Positions 46,504 to 56,390 of a stretch of 64,000 bases of DNA are shown here, one piece after another. Position numbers and translations under genes: made by a program. This stretch comes from Companilactobacillus zhachilii. GTDB lineage: Bacteria > Bacillota > Bacilli > Lactobacillales > Lactobacillaceae. The notes below the pieces were generated by a model. That model searched no databases, was not told where the DNA came from, and saw only the letters and a program-made list of their open reading frames with translations. The stretch lies in contig NZ_CP031933.2 in the NCBI RefSeq assembly GCF_003606365.2, forward strand, positions 1,178,001 through 1,242,000. Reading direction: 5' to 3'. The stretch's first letter is position 1; every line of letters begins with the position of its first letter.

Positions 46504-47559
46504 ATGCCACAATTTACCGGCTCTACATTTTTAGGTCAATTAGTTATTCCTGAGATTTGGGCACAATATATTAATAACGACAATACTAAAACTAATCGGT
46601 TACTAACGTCTGGAGCTATTACCGCCGATGATGTAATGGGGGCACATTTGCAAGACCCAGGCAGATTAATGAATATTCCAGTATTAAATGATTTATATGG
46701 TGATCCACAAGATTGGAATGACACCGATGATATTAAGGTAAATTCATTAACAACTGATCAACATAATGCTATCAAGTTTTATCAAGCAATGGCATATGGT
46801 GCTTCCGACTTTGGTCAACAAGTTTCAGGAGCTAATGTTCAAGCACGTATTACATCACGCTTTTCAAATTATTGGCAAGGTCAAGACCAACGTTTGCTAT
46901 TAGCATTGCTTAATAATATGTATCTTATTGATGATTTGAAACAAGAAAAGTCGTTTGGATTTGATACAGCAAAGGATTTATCAACTGGGGATTATTTAGC
47001 AGCATTATCAAGAATGGGTGATGTTGCAACACCAAGTTTGACTAGACTAGTTGTTAATTCAGCCACTGTATTTGCTATGCGTGAGCAAAACTTAATTGCT
47101 GATGTTCAACCATCTCAAGGTGCTACAAACCTTACAACTTATAACGGTATTTCAATCGTTGAAGATGATGATATTGAATTAGCAGCTGACGGTACAACAA
47201 CAATGTACGCTTTGAGCGACGGAGCTATGCGTTATTCAACAGCCCCATCAAGTCAAAACGCCGTTGAAGTAACTCGTGATGCATTAGGAAAAGGAGGCCA
47301 ATCAGCAATTATTAACCGCCGTATCGTTTCAATGCATCCAAATGGCTTGGGATATGATGTTACACAATCATATGAAGGCTTAACTGTTAATAAGCTTGAA
47401 AGTGCAACAGTACCTTATTACAAGATTGTTACCGATCCACGTAACATTGGTGTTGTGGCTTATAAGTTCAAGGTTGATCCTAAGTATGTCGTTACAAATA
47501 TCAATACTAAGGCTAAGAAGACAGCAGCATCAACATCTGGTACTACAACAGGCAAGTAA
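46504..47559 (+). CDS. Major capsid protein
   Basis: 351 residues, HK97-fold type by context. Segments FLGQLVIPEIWAQYINNDNT, AYGASDFGQQVSGANVQAR and VNSATVFAMREQNLIADVQP are typical of this lactobacillus/lactococcal capsid family. The C-terminus is Thr/Ser/Lys-rich. ATG follows AGAAAGAAGGAAATTTAA. No N-terminal delta domain is needed because a separate scaffold gene precedes it. Confidence 0.93.
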   Translation: MPQFTGSTFLGQLVIPEIWAQYINNDNTKTNRLLTSGAITADDVMGAHLQDPGRLMNIPVLNDLYGDPQDWNDTDDIKVNSLTTDQHNAIKFYQAMAYGASDFGQQVSGANVQARITSRFSNYWQGQDQRLLLALLNNMYLIDDLKQEKSFGFDTAKDLSTGDYLAALSRMGDVATPSLTRLVVNSATVFAMREQNLIADVQPSQGATNLTTYNGISIVEDDDIELAADGTTTMYALSDGAMRYSTAPSSQNAVEVTRDALGKGGQSAIINRRIVSMHPNGLGYDVTQSYEGLTVNKLESATVPYYKIVTDPRNIGVVAYKFKVDPKYVVTNINTKAKKTAASTSGTTTGK

Positions 47560-47571
47560 TGAGGTGATTGC

Positions 47572-47934
47572 ATGAGTGAAGAAACGCCCACAGTTACTGA
47601 TACAGTTTTAAAAAATATAGAAGTTCTTAACGATCTCAAAACCGATGATCCTCGAATTCCTAGAATCAAAATTTACATTGATAATGCTATTGATGAAATC
47701 AAACTGTATTTAGATATTGATACTATCGATTCTAAGCTGACTGTTATTGTTCAAAAAGTTACTCAAGACGCTTTGACTAAAGAAAACTATGAAGGGACTA
47801 AATCTATTTCTGAAGAGGGGATGTCATTGACGTTCCAAGACACGGATTTATCACCTTATTTTGATTTGCTTAACCAGTACAAAGATGGTCTGGAAGAGAA
47901 TGACCATAGAGGGAGCGTGATGACCTTTGATTAG
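47572..47934 (+). CDS. Head-tail connector protein (gp6/gp15-like adaptor)
   Basis: 120 residues, helical, with the family-like IPRIKIYIDNAIDEIKLYLD near the N-terminus and KVTQDALTKENYEGTKSISE near 65, ending in a loop and helix (DLLNQYKDG). Sits first after the capsid gene, the usual place of the adaptor that caps the portal. Overlaps the next gene by 8 bases. Confidence 0.85.
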   Translation: MSEETPTVTDTVLKNIEVLNDLKTDDPRIPRIKIYIDNAIDEIKLYLDIDTIDSKLTVIVQKVTQDALTKENYEGTKSISEEGMSLTFQDTDLSPYFDLLNQYKDGLEENDHRGSVMTFD

Positions 47935-48253
47935 ACCTGTTATTTATTTGGTTCACGAAGTAAGTAAGCCTAATAGTTCACCTTTAGACCACACAAAAAA
48001 GCTAGTAGCTACCAAATACTATGGTGCTAGAGTAACAGAACTGAATGGCGCTCAAGAACAACTAAACGTATTTGGACGACAGTTTGCTAAGTCGTGGGTA
48101 ATTAGATTCAATTCACCTGAAAAAGCTGATTTCGTTGGATTTGAAGGTGAATTTAACGAGAAAACTCAATCGCCTAAATATTCAGTTAGTCAAATCAGAA
48201 ATCATCGTAATCGAACTACTATGTACGTCACTGGGACGGTGGTTAAACCATGA
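47927..48253 (+). CDS. Head closure/stopper protein
   Basis: 108 residues. TTG start at 47927 after GAGGGAGCGTGATGACC. Strand-rich (LNVFGRQFAKSWVIRFNSPE, GFEGEFNEKTQSPKYSVSQI), consistent with a beta-barrel stopper. The call rests on position two after the capsid and on size. Overlaps neighbours on both sides, so translation is coupled. Confidence 0.75.
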   Translation: MIRPVIYLVHEVSKPNSSPLDHTKKLVATKYYGARVTELNGAQEQLNVFGRQFAKSWVIRFNSPEKADFVGFEGEFNEKTQSPKYSVSQIRNHRNRTTMYVTGTVVKP

Positions 48254-48753
48254 ATGAAGATGAAAATGAGAATCAACCGACTGTTAGAATTCAGATCAAA
48301 GATGATTATAAAGACCCAATGATTACTATGGCAAGGTCTTTAAAACAATCTGGTAATTCAGATTTGGCCGAGATTATTTTGCAGGACAAAGCAAGAATGG
48401 AAAAAAATGTTCCTAAATTAATTGAAAAGCTTGGAAACCAAGAAGTTTCCGATGCTGTGGATTTGATTAGAGAACGTGAATACCATTCAAAAAGCGGATA
48501 TCGTGGTAATGGTAATCTCGAAAAGAGTATCAAAAAGAAAATTTCTGACGATAAATTAAGCGTTGATGTATTCCCAACAGCACTGTCTAGTGATGGCAAA
48601 GGTAAATCTAGTGGTGGATATCCTTACGGTAGTGCGTTTGAACATGGCCTAAAAAGTAAGGATTATCCAGCACAGCATCCAATGAGAGATAGTGGACGTG
48701 ATCTCGATGTAGATACTTACACTGATGAGATGCTTAAAAATTCAATAAAGTAG
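48250..48753 (+). CDS. HK97 gp10-like head-tail joining protein
   Basis: 167 residues. N-terminal helices, then the family-like end YPYGSAFEHGLKSKDYPAQH followed by MRDS, where a Pro and Arg before a helix are typical of gp10-type proteins. Starts ATGA-overlapping the previous stop and runs directly into the tail terminator gene. Confidence 0.82.
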   Translation: MNEDENENQPTVRIQIKDDYKDPMITMARSLKQSGNSDLAEIILQDKARMEKNVPKLIEKLGNQEVSDAVDLIREREYHSKSGYRGNGNLEKSIKKKISDDKLSVDVFPTALSSDGKGKSSGGYPYGSAFEHGLKSKDYPAQHPMRDSGRDLDVDTYTDEMLKNSIK

Positions 48754-49158
48754 GTGGTCAATATTTCACCAACACGAGATTTGATGACAAGTGCTTTAAA
48801 AGTATTAAGCCAATTTGGGATTCCTGTATTTGATACTGAAGATAGTGATAGTGCGGAATATCCACAAATCAGTTTTTATGTTGAAAATTCTAGTAACAAT
48901 AATATTTCTAAAAATGAAGTTAGATCGGCTTATACATTATGTGTTGATTACTACGACATTAAAAATAACAACAATGATCAAATGATGGACAACTGTTATG
49001 AAATTAAGCAATTACTCCAACATTTGAATTTATCAAATTATAATTGTCGGTATTCTGGTTATGATGACAGAACGCTGACAGATACATCTACATCACAAAT
49101 CTTAAGAAGATACAACTTGATGATTGATTATTACATATCAGAAAGAATAGTTATTTAG
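48754..49158 (+). CDS. Tail terminator/tail completion protein
   Basis: 134 residues. GTG start immediately after the previous stop; an ATT at 48763 is also possible because AGGTGG overlaps the GTG. Features are PTRDLMTSALKVLSQFGIPV, YPQISFYVENSS and RSAYTLCVDYYDIK, consistent with the gpU-like fold. Position between gp10-like and tail tube genes supports the role of capping the finished tail. Confidence 0.82.
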   Translation: MVNISPTRDLMTSALKVLSQFGIPVFDTEDSDSAEYPQISFYVENSSNNNISKNEVRSAYTLCVDYYDIKNNNNDQMMDNCYEIKQLLQHLNLSNYNCRYSGYDDRTLTDTSTSQILRRYNLMIDYYISERIVI

Positions 49159-49190
49159 ACATTCATTTAAACGTGGATGTCTATTTTTTT
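49156..49190 (+). terminator. Hairpin with T tail before the tail tube gene
   Basis: TAGACAT pairs with ATGTCTA around 14 bases, followed by seven T. It starts within the stop codon of the tail terminator gene. Likely a partial terminator or mRNA-processing hairpin inside the late operon. Confidence 0.65.
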
Positions 49191-49218
49191 ACCCAATTTT
49201 AAGAAAAGAGGAAATGAA

Positions 49219-50013
49219 ATGGACGGAGATACTACTACCGACAACAAATTTAAGAAAGCATTTAAGGGTCGGGATGCTGATAAAATCATTTATTTATATA
49301 AACGATTTATGCATGAACCATTGGCTAACAAGGCTCATATTTTAGGCCAACAAGGTGCCACATCAGGGACTAACGCTCGCGCTGTTCAATCTACAGCTAC
49401 TAAGAGAGGTACGGCGAAAGGTGTTGGAGCTATTAACCAGCAAAGAACCGTTGATGTTATTTTTGATGATCCAGCCAAAAACGGAAAAGATTTGTACTGG
49501 GATTTGTATGCTGCATGGCAAAAAGGTGAATTAATTGGCTTGTGGAGAGTTGATTTAAACACCTTACATGGAACTAAACCAAATCGAAAAGTTCAAGCAC
49601 AATATTCGCAATCATATGTACCCAATTTGCCTAACACTGAAGCACTAGGTGGGATTGTTACATCTAATCTTCAATTCGAAGTTAATGGTGTTGAACGTGC
49701 GCTTAATTCTGATGAAAATGCTTTTGAATTGAATGAAGCTGACTTCGAAGATGGGGTACTTGATGATTTAGATAAGTATTACAATTACGCCCACCCAAGT
49801 GATATTGGTACAGAAAATGGTGAAACTATTGATAAGACCGTCGACGATGACACTATTGAAGTTCAAGATACTTCAACTGGGGAAGATGTAATGGGACCTG
49901 CTTATAAAGTTGTTGATAATACGAATGGTTCAAATCCAACATCTAACCCATCAACTAGTGATACATCATCTGGTAAATCAGGTGACACATCAAATACATC
50001 TCCAACGGTTTAG
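49219..50013 (+). CDS. Major tail tube protein
   Basis: 264 residues from ATG 49219, six bases after AGAGGA; the frame upstream to 49177 crosses the terminator. Tube features are RFMHEPLANKAHILGQQGAT, VDVIFDDPAKNGKDLYWDLY and ELIGLWRVDLNTL, as in TP901-1-like phages. From about 195 on it has an acidic then Ser/Thr/Asn-rich C-terminal extension (NGSNPTSNPSTSDTSSG), possibly a surface-exposed decoration. Confidence 0.92.
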   Translation: MDGDTTTDNKFKKAFKGRDADKIIYLYKRFMHEPLANKAHILGQQGATSGTNARAVQSTATKRGTAKGVGAINQQRTVDVIFDDPAKNGKDLYWDLYAAWQKGELIGLWRVDLNTLHGTKPNRKVQAQYSQSYVPNLPNTEALGGIVTSNLQFEVNGVERALNSDENAFELNEADFEDGVLDDLDKYYNYAHPSDIGTENGETIDKTVDDDTIEVQDTSTGEDVMGPAYKVVDNTNGSNPTSNPSTSDTSSGKSGDTSNTSPTV

Positions 50014-50086
50014 GGACTAATAAAAGAGCATACTCACTCAAATATGAGCGGTGGCGGTCGGAATTATTCAATTAGGAGAACTCAAA

Positions 50087-50545
50087 ATGATTAAATTGAA
50101 CATCAAAGGTACGGAAGTAGAACCATCATTTACTTATGGTTTATATAAAAATATTGCCGGTAAAGAACGTGAAGAACGATCATCTAAATTCAATACATTT
50201 TTGAATGGGATTTTTAATGATGACATGAATCAAGTGATTTACTTCTTCTATTGTGTTGCCGGTGGCAAAATTCCGGAAGATGAAATTGTGGCACAAATTT
50301 CAGAACAAAAAGGATTTGAGAATATTCACGCAGTTTCTAGTGATATTCTTCAAGGATTTATGTCAGATGGTTTTTTCGCGACAGCAGTACAACAGTTGCT
50401 AAACTCCGTAGCAGATTCAATCAAGAGTATGCAAGAAGCTTACAAGATGCCTACGTTGACAGACGAAGACAGAGAAGTAGGGAAACTTCAAATCGAGGAG
50501 CGCAAAAAAGCACTCAAGGAAATGGAAAAGAGAATCAAGAAGTAA
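50087..50545 (+). CDS. Tail assembly chaperone (gpG-like)
   Basis: 152 residues from ATG 50087 after TTAGGAGAACTCAAA. Starts IKLNIKGTEVEPSFTYGLYK, typical of Gram-positive tail chaperones, and ends in basic helices. The -1 frame is open through its last 200 bases into the next ORF, so a gpGT fusion by -1 frameshifting near the CAAAAAAG at 50503-50510 is likely. Confidence 0.88.
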   Translation: MIKLNIKGTEVEPSFTYGLYKNIAGKEREERSSKFNTFLNGIFNDDMNQVIYFFYCVAGGKIPEDEIVAQISEQKGFENIHAVSSDILQGFMSDGFFATAVQQLLNSVADSIKSMQEAYKMPTLTDEDREVGKLQIEERKKALKEMEKRIKK

Positions 50546-50553
50546 AGAGTTTC

Positions 50554-50892
50554 TTGGATTTGGATGTGCTTATTGTTCAAGCACGAAGAATTGTTGGAAT
50601 AACTGACATAGATGATTTTTACAAACTTACTCCAAATGAATTTAGAGACTTATGTAAAGGTGCTTTGCTAGCACAATATGACAGGTTGCAAGATGAACGA
50701 TTGAGTTCTGCAATGATAAAGCCCGTTGGATTCGTTCAAAATATTCAAGAGCAAAACGAGACAATTCAGCAAAGTTTAGATGAATTAAAAAGTAACGCCG
50801 ATAGTTTTGGTAGTAATCAGAGTGAGGAACAAAGAGTCAAGAACGATAGCAGGGCATTTTATAACTTGGTAATGAAGAGGGGGCGTGAGTAG
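50554..50892 (+). CDS. Tail assembly chaperone second part (gpT-like, probably made by frameshift)
   Basis: 112 residues if read alone from a TTG at 50554, which lacks a proper ribosome site. Helical, with VLIVQARRIVGITDIDDFYK and TPNEFRDLCKGALLAQYDRL. Its frame is open upstream to 50344. It lies between gpG and the tape measure gene, where lambda-like phages express T by -1 frameshifting. Confidence 0.8.
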   Translation: MDLDVLIVQARRIVGITDIDDFYKLTPNEFRDLCKGALLAQYDRLQDERLSSAMIKPVGFVQNIQEQNETIQQSLDELKSNADSFGSNQSEEQRVKNDSRAFYNLVMKRGRE

Positions 50893-53800
50893 ATGTCAGA
50901 TATTGTCGTTAATAAGATTTTTAGACTTTCTGCTGAAGATAATGTCACCCCAACGCTTAGCAGAGTATCGCAATCGTTTGATAAGTTAACTAAGCCTAAA
51001 ACCACTAAGTTTGATATTAGTGCCGATGAATCTAAGGTTCAGCAATATGCTTCACAGTTAGATGGATTATCTAAAACACATCAAACAAAGTTGGAAGCAA
51101 TTGCCGATAAAATGGGATTTGATAACTTTGATAGCTATATGCGAACCCTTCCTAAAGATATTCAAACTGAGTTAAAAGCTAAGTTTGATAAGCAGGCTTT
51201 CGAATCGGCAAAACATGATTATGATTCTTTACCTAAAGAAAAGAAAACTAAGCTTGAAGCTATTGCGGAGCAAAGAGGATTTACAACATACAAAGCTATG
51301 TATAATGCAGTTCCTAAAGAAGCACGGACTCGTTTAGATTTCATAGCTAATAAAGGTGAATTTAGCGAGATCAATAGGGAAATTGCTGAAATAACTAAGC
51401 CGATTACTAAGAAAGTAAATGTCGATAGTTCTTCGGTTGATACTGCCACCAAGAAGTTTGGTCATCTTAAAGAAATCATAGCTGGTACTTTTGCGGGACA
51501 GATGATTTCCAATGGTGTTAATCAATTGACCAGTGGTTTAAAGTCAGCAACGCAAGCCGGAATGGAGTACAACAAGGAACAAGATACTATGAAGACCGTT
51601 TGGACGGCTCTTACAACAGAAGCACCGAGAGACGGCAAAGAATTAGTTAATTATATTAATAGTTTATCACAACACTCAATTTATGCTGCTGATACTATTA
51701 ATGAAATGGCTCAATCCTTTTATCATGTTCATTCTAACGTTGACGAAACAAAAAGGTGGACAAATTCATTTGTGGCACTGGGTTCTACCTTACATATGAG
51801 TAATTCCGCTTTAGCAGAATCAGGTGAGATGTTCGCTAAAATTGTTGCTGGTGGTAAAGCCGGTTCAGAAGACATGGCGGTTATGATCAATCGTTTCCCT
51901 ATGTTCGGTGAAGCTTTACAAAAAGCTACCGGTAAATCAATGAAGGAATTATATGCGATGTCAGCGGCTGGTAAATTAAGTGCAACACAATTTACTGAAA
52001 CACTGGATTATTTGGGTAAGAAATACTCTGGTGGTACTCAAGAAGCCATGACTTCTTATATGGGCATGGGAATGTATATTCACTCACGTTTCAGCAAATT
52101 AATGGGTGATATCATGTCTCAAACATTTGACACTACTAAATCTGCTAGTGGTGCGATTAGAGATTTGCTATCTGATGATGCAATGCAGAAGTATTCTAAA
52201 GCAATTGGATCAGCGACAGGCAAAGTTTTAAATGGTATCGGGGACATCATCAAATATATTGATAGTCATAAAGAAACCATTATGAAGATTGGTAAAGACG
52301 TTGGTGAGATTGCTTCTATTTTCGGTAAAGCCATTTGGAATGATATAAAGTCAATCATGACTACCATAGCTGAGAAATTTGGACTTGTTGATAAGAACGC
52401 TAAAAGCTCTGCTGATCCACTTAAAACTTTCGAAAGCATTTTAAGTGCAATTGCTAAGCATAAAACTGCAATCTCTAATATTGCCGGAGCACTTTTAGCA
52501 ATTAAAGGATTTAAGATGGCCAAAGGTGTATTTGATCCCTTGGCTAAAATTGCAGGTATCGGTGATAAAAATAAGGGCGGTTTGTTTACCAAAATAGTTG
52601 GTACTGGAGATAATAGCCAGAAGGTTGCGAGAAAGCCAGTTGAGTTCATTGGACATTGGACATGGAAAGGACTTAAGGGGTTTGGAAGATTAATTAAAAC
52701 AGGCGGTTCAAAGACTCTGAAATTTGTTGGTAAATGGACTTGGAAGGGTTTAAAAGGCGCTGGAGGTCTAATTGGAAAAGGTGCAAGCAAAGCGACCACT
52801 TATACTGTTAAGGCAGTTGTCTCTGGCGCTGGTAAAGTTAAGGATTTAGCTTTGGCAGGAAAAGATTTAGCTGTGGCTTTTGGTGCTAAAACAATTGGAG
52901 CATTAAAGACCTTTGGTACTACCATGATGACTTTAGGTAAGACGGCCTTAATGAACCCTTATGTTGATATAGCACTTGCTGTGATTGGATTAGGTGTTGC
53001 TTTCTATGAAGCTTATAAGCATATCAAGCCCTTTAGAGATGCTATGAATAAACTTGGTGGCAGTATCGTGAAAGGTGTCAAAACTGGAATTGATGGAGCT
53101 AAAAAGTTATTTACTGGCAAGCTAGGATGGGAACAAGCAATTGGCAAAGAAACTGGAAAGATTGGAAAAAATATTCAATCTGGTTTTAAGACAGGCACAG
53201 ATTGGGTCAAGAAGCACAAGACTGAAATTACTGCCTCGCTAGTCAATCCGTTTGCTGGTGTCACGGCTTGGTTCTTGAAGGATACTAAGACCGGAAAAAA
53301 CGTTACTAAGTGGGTGTCAGGACTAGAAAAATCAGTCAAAACATCTACTAAAGGTAAAAAGGGTCTTGGAAACAATCTGACTGGCATTTTTAAAGGCGTT
53401 GGAGACTGGTTAATAAAGGATAAGTCTACTAAAAAAGGCTTTGACAAATGGATGTCTGGTCTTGAATCATCTGTTAAAAATTCAACTAAAGGTAAGAAAG
53501 GATTGTTGTCCAATCTTACCGGAACATTTGATGGAGTTGCTAAATGGTTCAACAAGGATAAGAAAACTAAGAAGGCTATGCAAACGTGGTCTGATGGCTT
53601 AGGTAAGATTTTTAGTGGAAAAAAAGGGTTTGCTAAGTTATTTAGCGACTCGCTTGATTCTATGACTAAATCTTTAAGGAAATCTAAGTTTGGCAAAGCT
53701 TGGGATGGATTCTGGAAAGATACACAAAAGACTACTACCAGTTGGGATAAGAACATTAGTAAATGGTGGTCTGGATTTACAAAAGATTTCGGTAAGAAAT

Positions 53801-55440
53801 GGGACAAGACTTGGAAAGATAGAAAAGCCGGTATGCATGATACGTGGAAGGGTATGCACTCTGCCTACGATGATTTCACTACTGGTATTGGTACATGGTG
53901 GTCTGGATTTTCTAAAGATTTCGGCAAAGACTGGAATCAAGGATGGAAAGACAGAAAGACCGATATACATGATAGATGGAAAGGTATGCATACAGCCTAT
54001 GATGATTTCACCACTGGTATAAATACTTGGTGGAGCGGCTTTAAATCTAGCTTTAAATCGGGCTGGGACAGCTTTTGGAAGGGTGTTCAGAAATTATTTA
54101 AAGATATTTTTGGAACCTTTAAAGATTTAGCTCACGATGCCATGAAAGGCGTTGTTGGAGCCATCAATGGTGGTATCGGCGGAATTAATACCGTTATCAA
54201 GTTCTTTGGTGGAAAAGCTCAATCTATTGCACCAATCAAGTACGCTGGCGGTGTTGGATATCACCCTGGCGGACCTGCTCTTATCAATGATCAAAAGGGA
54301 CCCCTGTTTGAAGAAGCATTCAAGAATCCGGGTGAACCTTGGAGAGTCATTCCTAAGATGAGAAATGTCATGGTTGACTTGAAACCCGGTGCCACAGTTG
54401 TACCTGCCACTGAAACGGCTCAACGTTTTGCACCTAGTTCAGTGCCACATTATGCAAATGGTGTTGGTGGTTGGATTAAAGGTGAATTGAGTGACATGGG
54501 TAGCTGGGTTAAAGACAAACTAGAAGGTATTACGGACTTCTTAAAAGACCCGCTAGGCAATTTAACATCTGTCTGGGATAAAGCTACTTCAAAGATTAGT
54601 CAAGCTACTAAATTTGGTAGTACGTTTGCACCTCCAGCAGGCCATTACGTTGTTAAGCAATCAATTAATTGGGTCAAAGACCAATTAAGCAAGCTGAAAG
54701 ATAAAGAGCTAGAAGCTCAATCCGTTGCTGGTGATCCTAAAGCCGCACAAGCATGGTTACCAATCGTTAAGAAAGTTCTTAAAGATATGGGAGCCAACCC
54801 ACCAAATGGGATTGACTGGGAAGCGGCTGCATATGTTCGTGAAATTGCTCGTGAATCTGGTGGTAATGCTGCCATTCGCCAACAAATTTCTGATAAGAAT
54901 TCACTTGCTGGTAATCCTGCCATGGGATTATTGCAATTTATTCCGCAAACATTCATGGCTTATGCTGTTCCCGGTCACACCAATATCTTATCTGGTGTTG
55001 ATCAGATTATGGCAACAACAAACGCCTATATGCACAACGGTGGATGGAACCGAATCGGAACAGGCAGACAGATTAACTTTTTGGCCAATGGTGGTTGGAT
55101 GACTAGTCCAACTTATCTTGGTAATGGAAACGTTGCCGGTGAGGTTGCTGGTGAACCTGAAGTTGTAATTAATCCAGCACGACCATCAGCATTACCATTA
55201 ATGAATCAATTGATGTACAAAATGGCTGACTTTCACCCAGAATTTAAGTCATCTAATTTAATGGGAAATATCAGTAGTGATATCGGTCAAAAATTAGATG
55301 CAGTTATTAATTTGCTAGGCTCCATTAATGGAAAGAACTTTGCTCCAGAAATTAACGTAGTAAGAACATCTAATAACCTTAATCAACAAAACCAACGTGA
55401 TACAGCTGTTTATGGTTACATGCAAGGCAATAGACAATAG
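50893..55440 (+). CDS. Tail tape measure protein with lytic transglycosylase domain
   Basis: 1515 residues. It sets tail length and is ejected ahead of DNA. Order: N-terminal repeats of a KLEAIADKMGF / KLEAIAEQRGF type (about 55-150); tape measure core (MEYNKEQDTMKTVWTALTTE, GSEDMAVMINRFPMFGEALQ); hydrophobic segment near 680-720; three 46-residue and three 44-residue Trp-rich tandem units (53311-54060); and a C-terminal SLT-type domain (WEAAAYVREIARESGGNAAI, with Glu in ARESGG, then GLLQFIPQTF). The SLT domain would cut peptidoglycan during infection. Confidence 0.95.
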   Translation: MSDIVVNKIFRLSAEDNVTPTLSRVSQSFDKLTKPKTTKFDISADESKVQQYASQLDGLSKTHQTKLEAIADKMGFDNFDSYMRTLPKDIQTELKAKFDKQAFESAKHDYDSLPKEKKTKLEAIAEQRGFTTYKAMYNAVPKEARTRLDFIANKGEFSEINREIAEITKPITKKVNVDSSSVDTATKKFGHLKEIIAGTFAGQMISNGVNQLTSGLKSATQAGMEYNKEQDTMKTVWTALTTEAPRDGKELVNYINSLSQHSIYAADTINEMAQSFYHVHSNVDETKRWTNSFVALGSTLHMSNSALAESGEMFAKIVAGGKAGSEDMAVMINRFPMFGEALQKATGKSMKELYAMSAAGKLSATQFTETLDYLGKKYSGGTQEAMTSYMGMGMYIHSRFSKLMGDIMSQTFDTTKSASGAIRDLLSDDAMQKYSKAIGSATGKVLNGIGDIIKYIDSHKETIMKIGKDVGEIASIFGKAIWNDIKSIMTTIAEKFGLVDKNAKSSADPLKTFESILSAIAKHKTAISNIAGALLAIKGFKMAKGVFDPLAKIAGIGDKNKGGLFTKIVGTGDNSQKVARKPVEFIGHWTWKGLKGFGRLIKTGGSKTLKFVGKWTWKGLKGAGGLIGKGASKATTYTVKAVVSGAGKVKDLALAGKDLAVAFGAKTIGALKTFGTTMMTLGKTALMNPYVDIALAVIGLGVAFYEAYKHIKPFRDAMNKLGGSIVKGVKTGIDGAKKLFTGKLGWEQAIGKETGKIGKNIQSGFKTGTDWVKKHKTEITASLVNPFAGVTAWFLKDTKTGKNVTKWVSGLEKSVKTSTKGKKGLGNNLTGIFKGVGDWLIKDKSTKKGFDKWMSGLESSVKNSTKGKKGLLSNLTGTFDGVAKWFNKDKKTKKAMQTWSDGLGKIFSGKKGFAKLFSDSLDSMTKSLRKSKFGKAWDGFWKDTQKTTTSWDKNISKWWSGFTKDFGKKWDKTWKDRKAGMHDTWKGMHSAYDDFTTGIGTWWSGFSKDFGKDWNQGWKDRKTDIHDRWKGMHTAYDDFTTGINTWWSGFKSSFKSGWDSFWKGVQKLFKDIFGTFKDLAHDAMKGVVGAINGGIGGINTVIKFFGGKAQSIAPIKYAGGVGYHPGGPALINDQKGPLFEEAFKNPGEPWRVIPKMRNVMVDLKPGATVVPATETAQRFAPSSVPHYANGVGGWIKGELSDMGSWVKDKLEGITDFLKDPLGNLTSVWDKATSKISQATKFGSTFAPPAGHYVVKQSINWVKDQLSKLKDKELEAQSVAGDPKAAQAWLPIVKKVLKDMGANPPNGIDWEAAAYVREIARESGGNAAIRQQISDKNSLAGNPAMGLLQFIPQTFMAYAVPGHTNILSGVDQIMATTNAYMHNGGWNRIGTGRQINFLANGGWMTSPTYLGNGNVAGEVAGEPEVVINPARPSALPLMNQLMYKMADFHPEFKSSNLMGNISSDIGQKLDAVINLLGSINGKNFAPEINVVRTSNNLNQQNQRDTAVYGYMQGNRQ

Positions 55441-55460
55441 TAGAAAGGAGATAGTAATTA

Positions 55461-56390
55461 GTGACTGAAAAAGTATTTAAAGATGAATCATTAGAAAATC
55501 CCAAGCCACATGCGTACGGATTTTCAAATGGTCATGATAATCCATCAAGATTGCCATATGATCCAGTAGAAGTTGCTATTTCGACTGATGGGATTAATTG
55601 GAAATCTTATTATGATGTCGAAGATTTATTTGGAGTGCATTGTTATGACTATGATTCTCCAATGACGAATCCTGTAGACAATTGGCAAAAAATTAATACA
55701 CGTGATGGTCAAACACGCACATCAGGTTCATTTGATAGTAGGGATATTCAATCAACATGGATGATTGACGCTACTAATGAATCAGAATTCTTAATGCTGA
55801 TTGAAGAATTACAGAATTTCTTCATGATTCGTGGTGGCTTTTGGATTGTATTCAGTCGTGAACCCACCTATAAGTACCGTGTGGTTACTAAGCCGATTGT
55901 TCCAACTTACTTCAATGAGAAAGCTGGAACATTCCAAATTACGTTTAATAACTACACTGGCGTTCGTGAGAGTGTCGGTACATCATTAGAAATATTTGAT
56001 AAAAATAAAAACTTCTTTTCTTATGGCATGGGAATGCCTAACAAAGATATTTCCTTTGAATCCAAAGAAAAGAAGTTTTCTATTTATAATCCTAGTTCAT
56101 TCGCTATTGACCCATTGGCACAGCACCATTACTTAAAAATTCACATTAGAGGGTCTGGTTCGCCAACCCTAACTAATAACACTACCGGTGAATCATTCAC
56201 TTATAATCGTGTTTTAACATCATCTGATGAACTAATTTTAGATGGTGTTAATCCTATGATTAATGGGACTAACGATGGTATTAATTCTGATCACGGGACT
56301 ATTTCACTTGCTAAAGGTAACAATGAATTTGAGATTTCTGGTCTATCAAATTCTGATGTATCTTTTGAGTTCTACTTTATCTACAACTAA
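55461..56390 (+). CDS. Distal tail protein (Dit)
   Basis: 309 residues. GTG start after AAAGGAGATAGTAATTA. The hub-forming family is recognised from DGINWKSYYDVEDLFGVHCY, TRDGQTRTSGSFDSRDIQST and FMIRGGFWIVFSREPTYKYR, followed by a C-terminal galectin-like domain (about 195-309). Links tail tube to baseplate. Its stop TAA overlaps the expected start of Tal. Confidence 0.92.
   Translation: MTEKVFKDESLENPKPHAYGFSNGHDNPSRLPYDPVEVAISTDGINWKSYYDVEDLFGVHCYDYDSPMTNPVDNWQKINTRDGQTRTSGSFDSRDIQSTWMIDATNESEFLMLIEELQNFFMIRGGFWIVFSREPTYKYRVVTKPIVPTYFNEKAGTFQITFNNYTGVRESVGTSLEIFDKNKNFFSYGMGMPNKDISFESKEKKFSIYNPSSFAIDPLAQHHYLKIHIRGSGSPTLTNNTTGESFTYNRVLTSSDELILDGVNPMINGTNDGINSDHGTISLAKGNNEFEISGLSNSDVSFEFYFIYN

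Noticed and set aside
52266..53991. Minus-strand ORFs of up to 210 residues inside the tape measure gene
   Set aside because: Shadow frames of a repetitive Lys/Gly-rich coding region; no ribosome sites, and no minus-strand genes elsewhere in the late operon.
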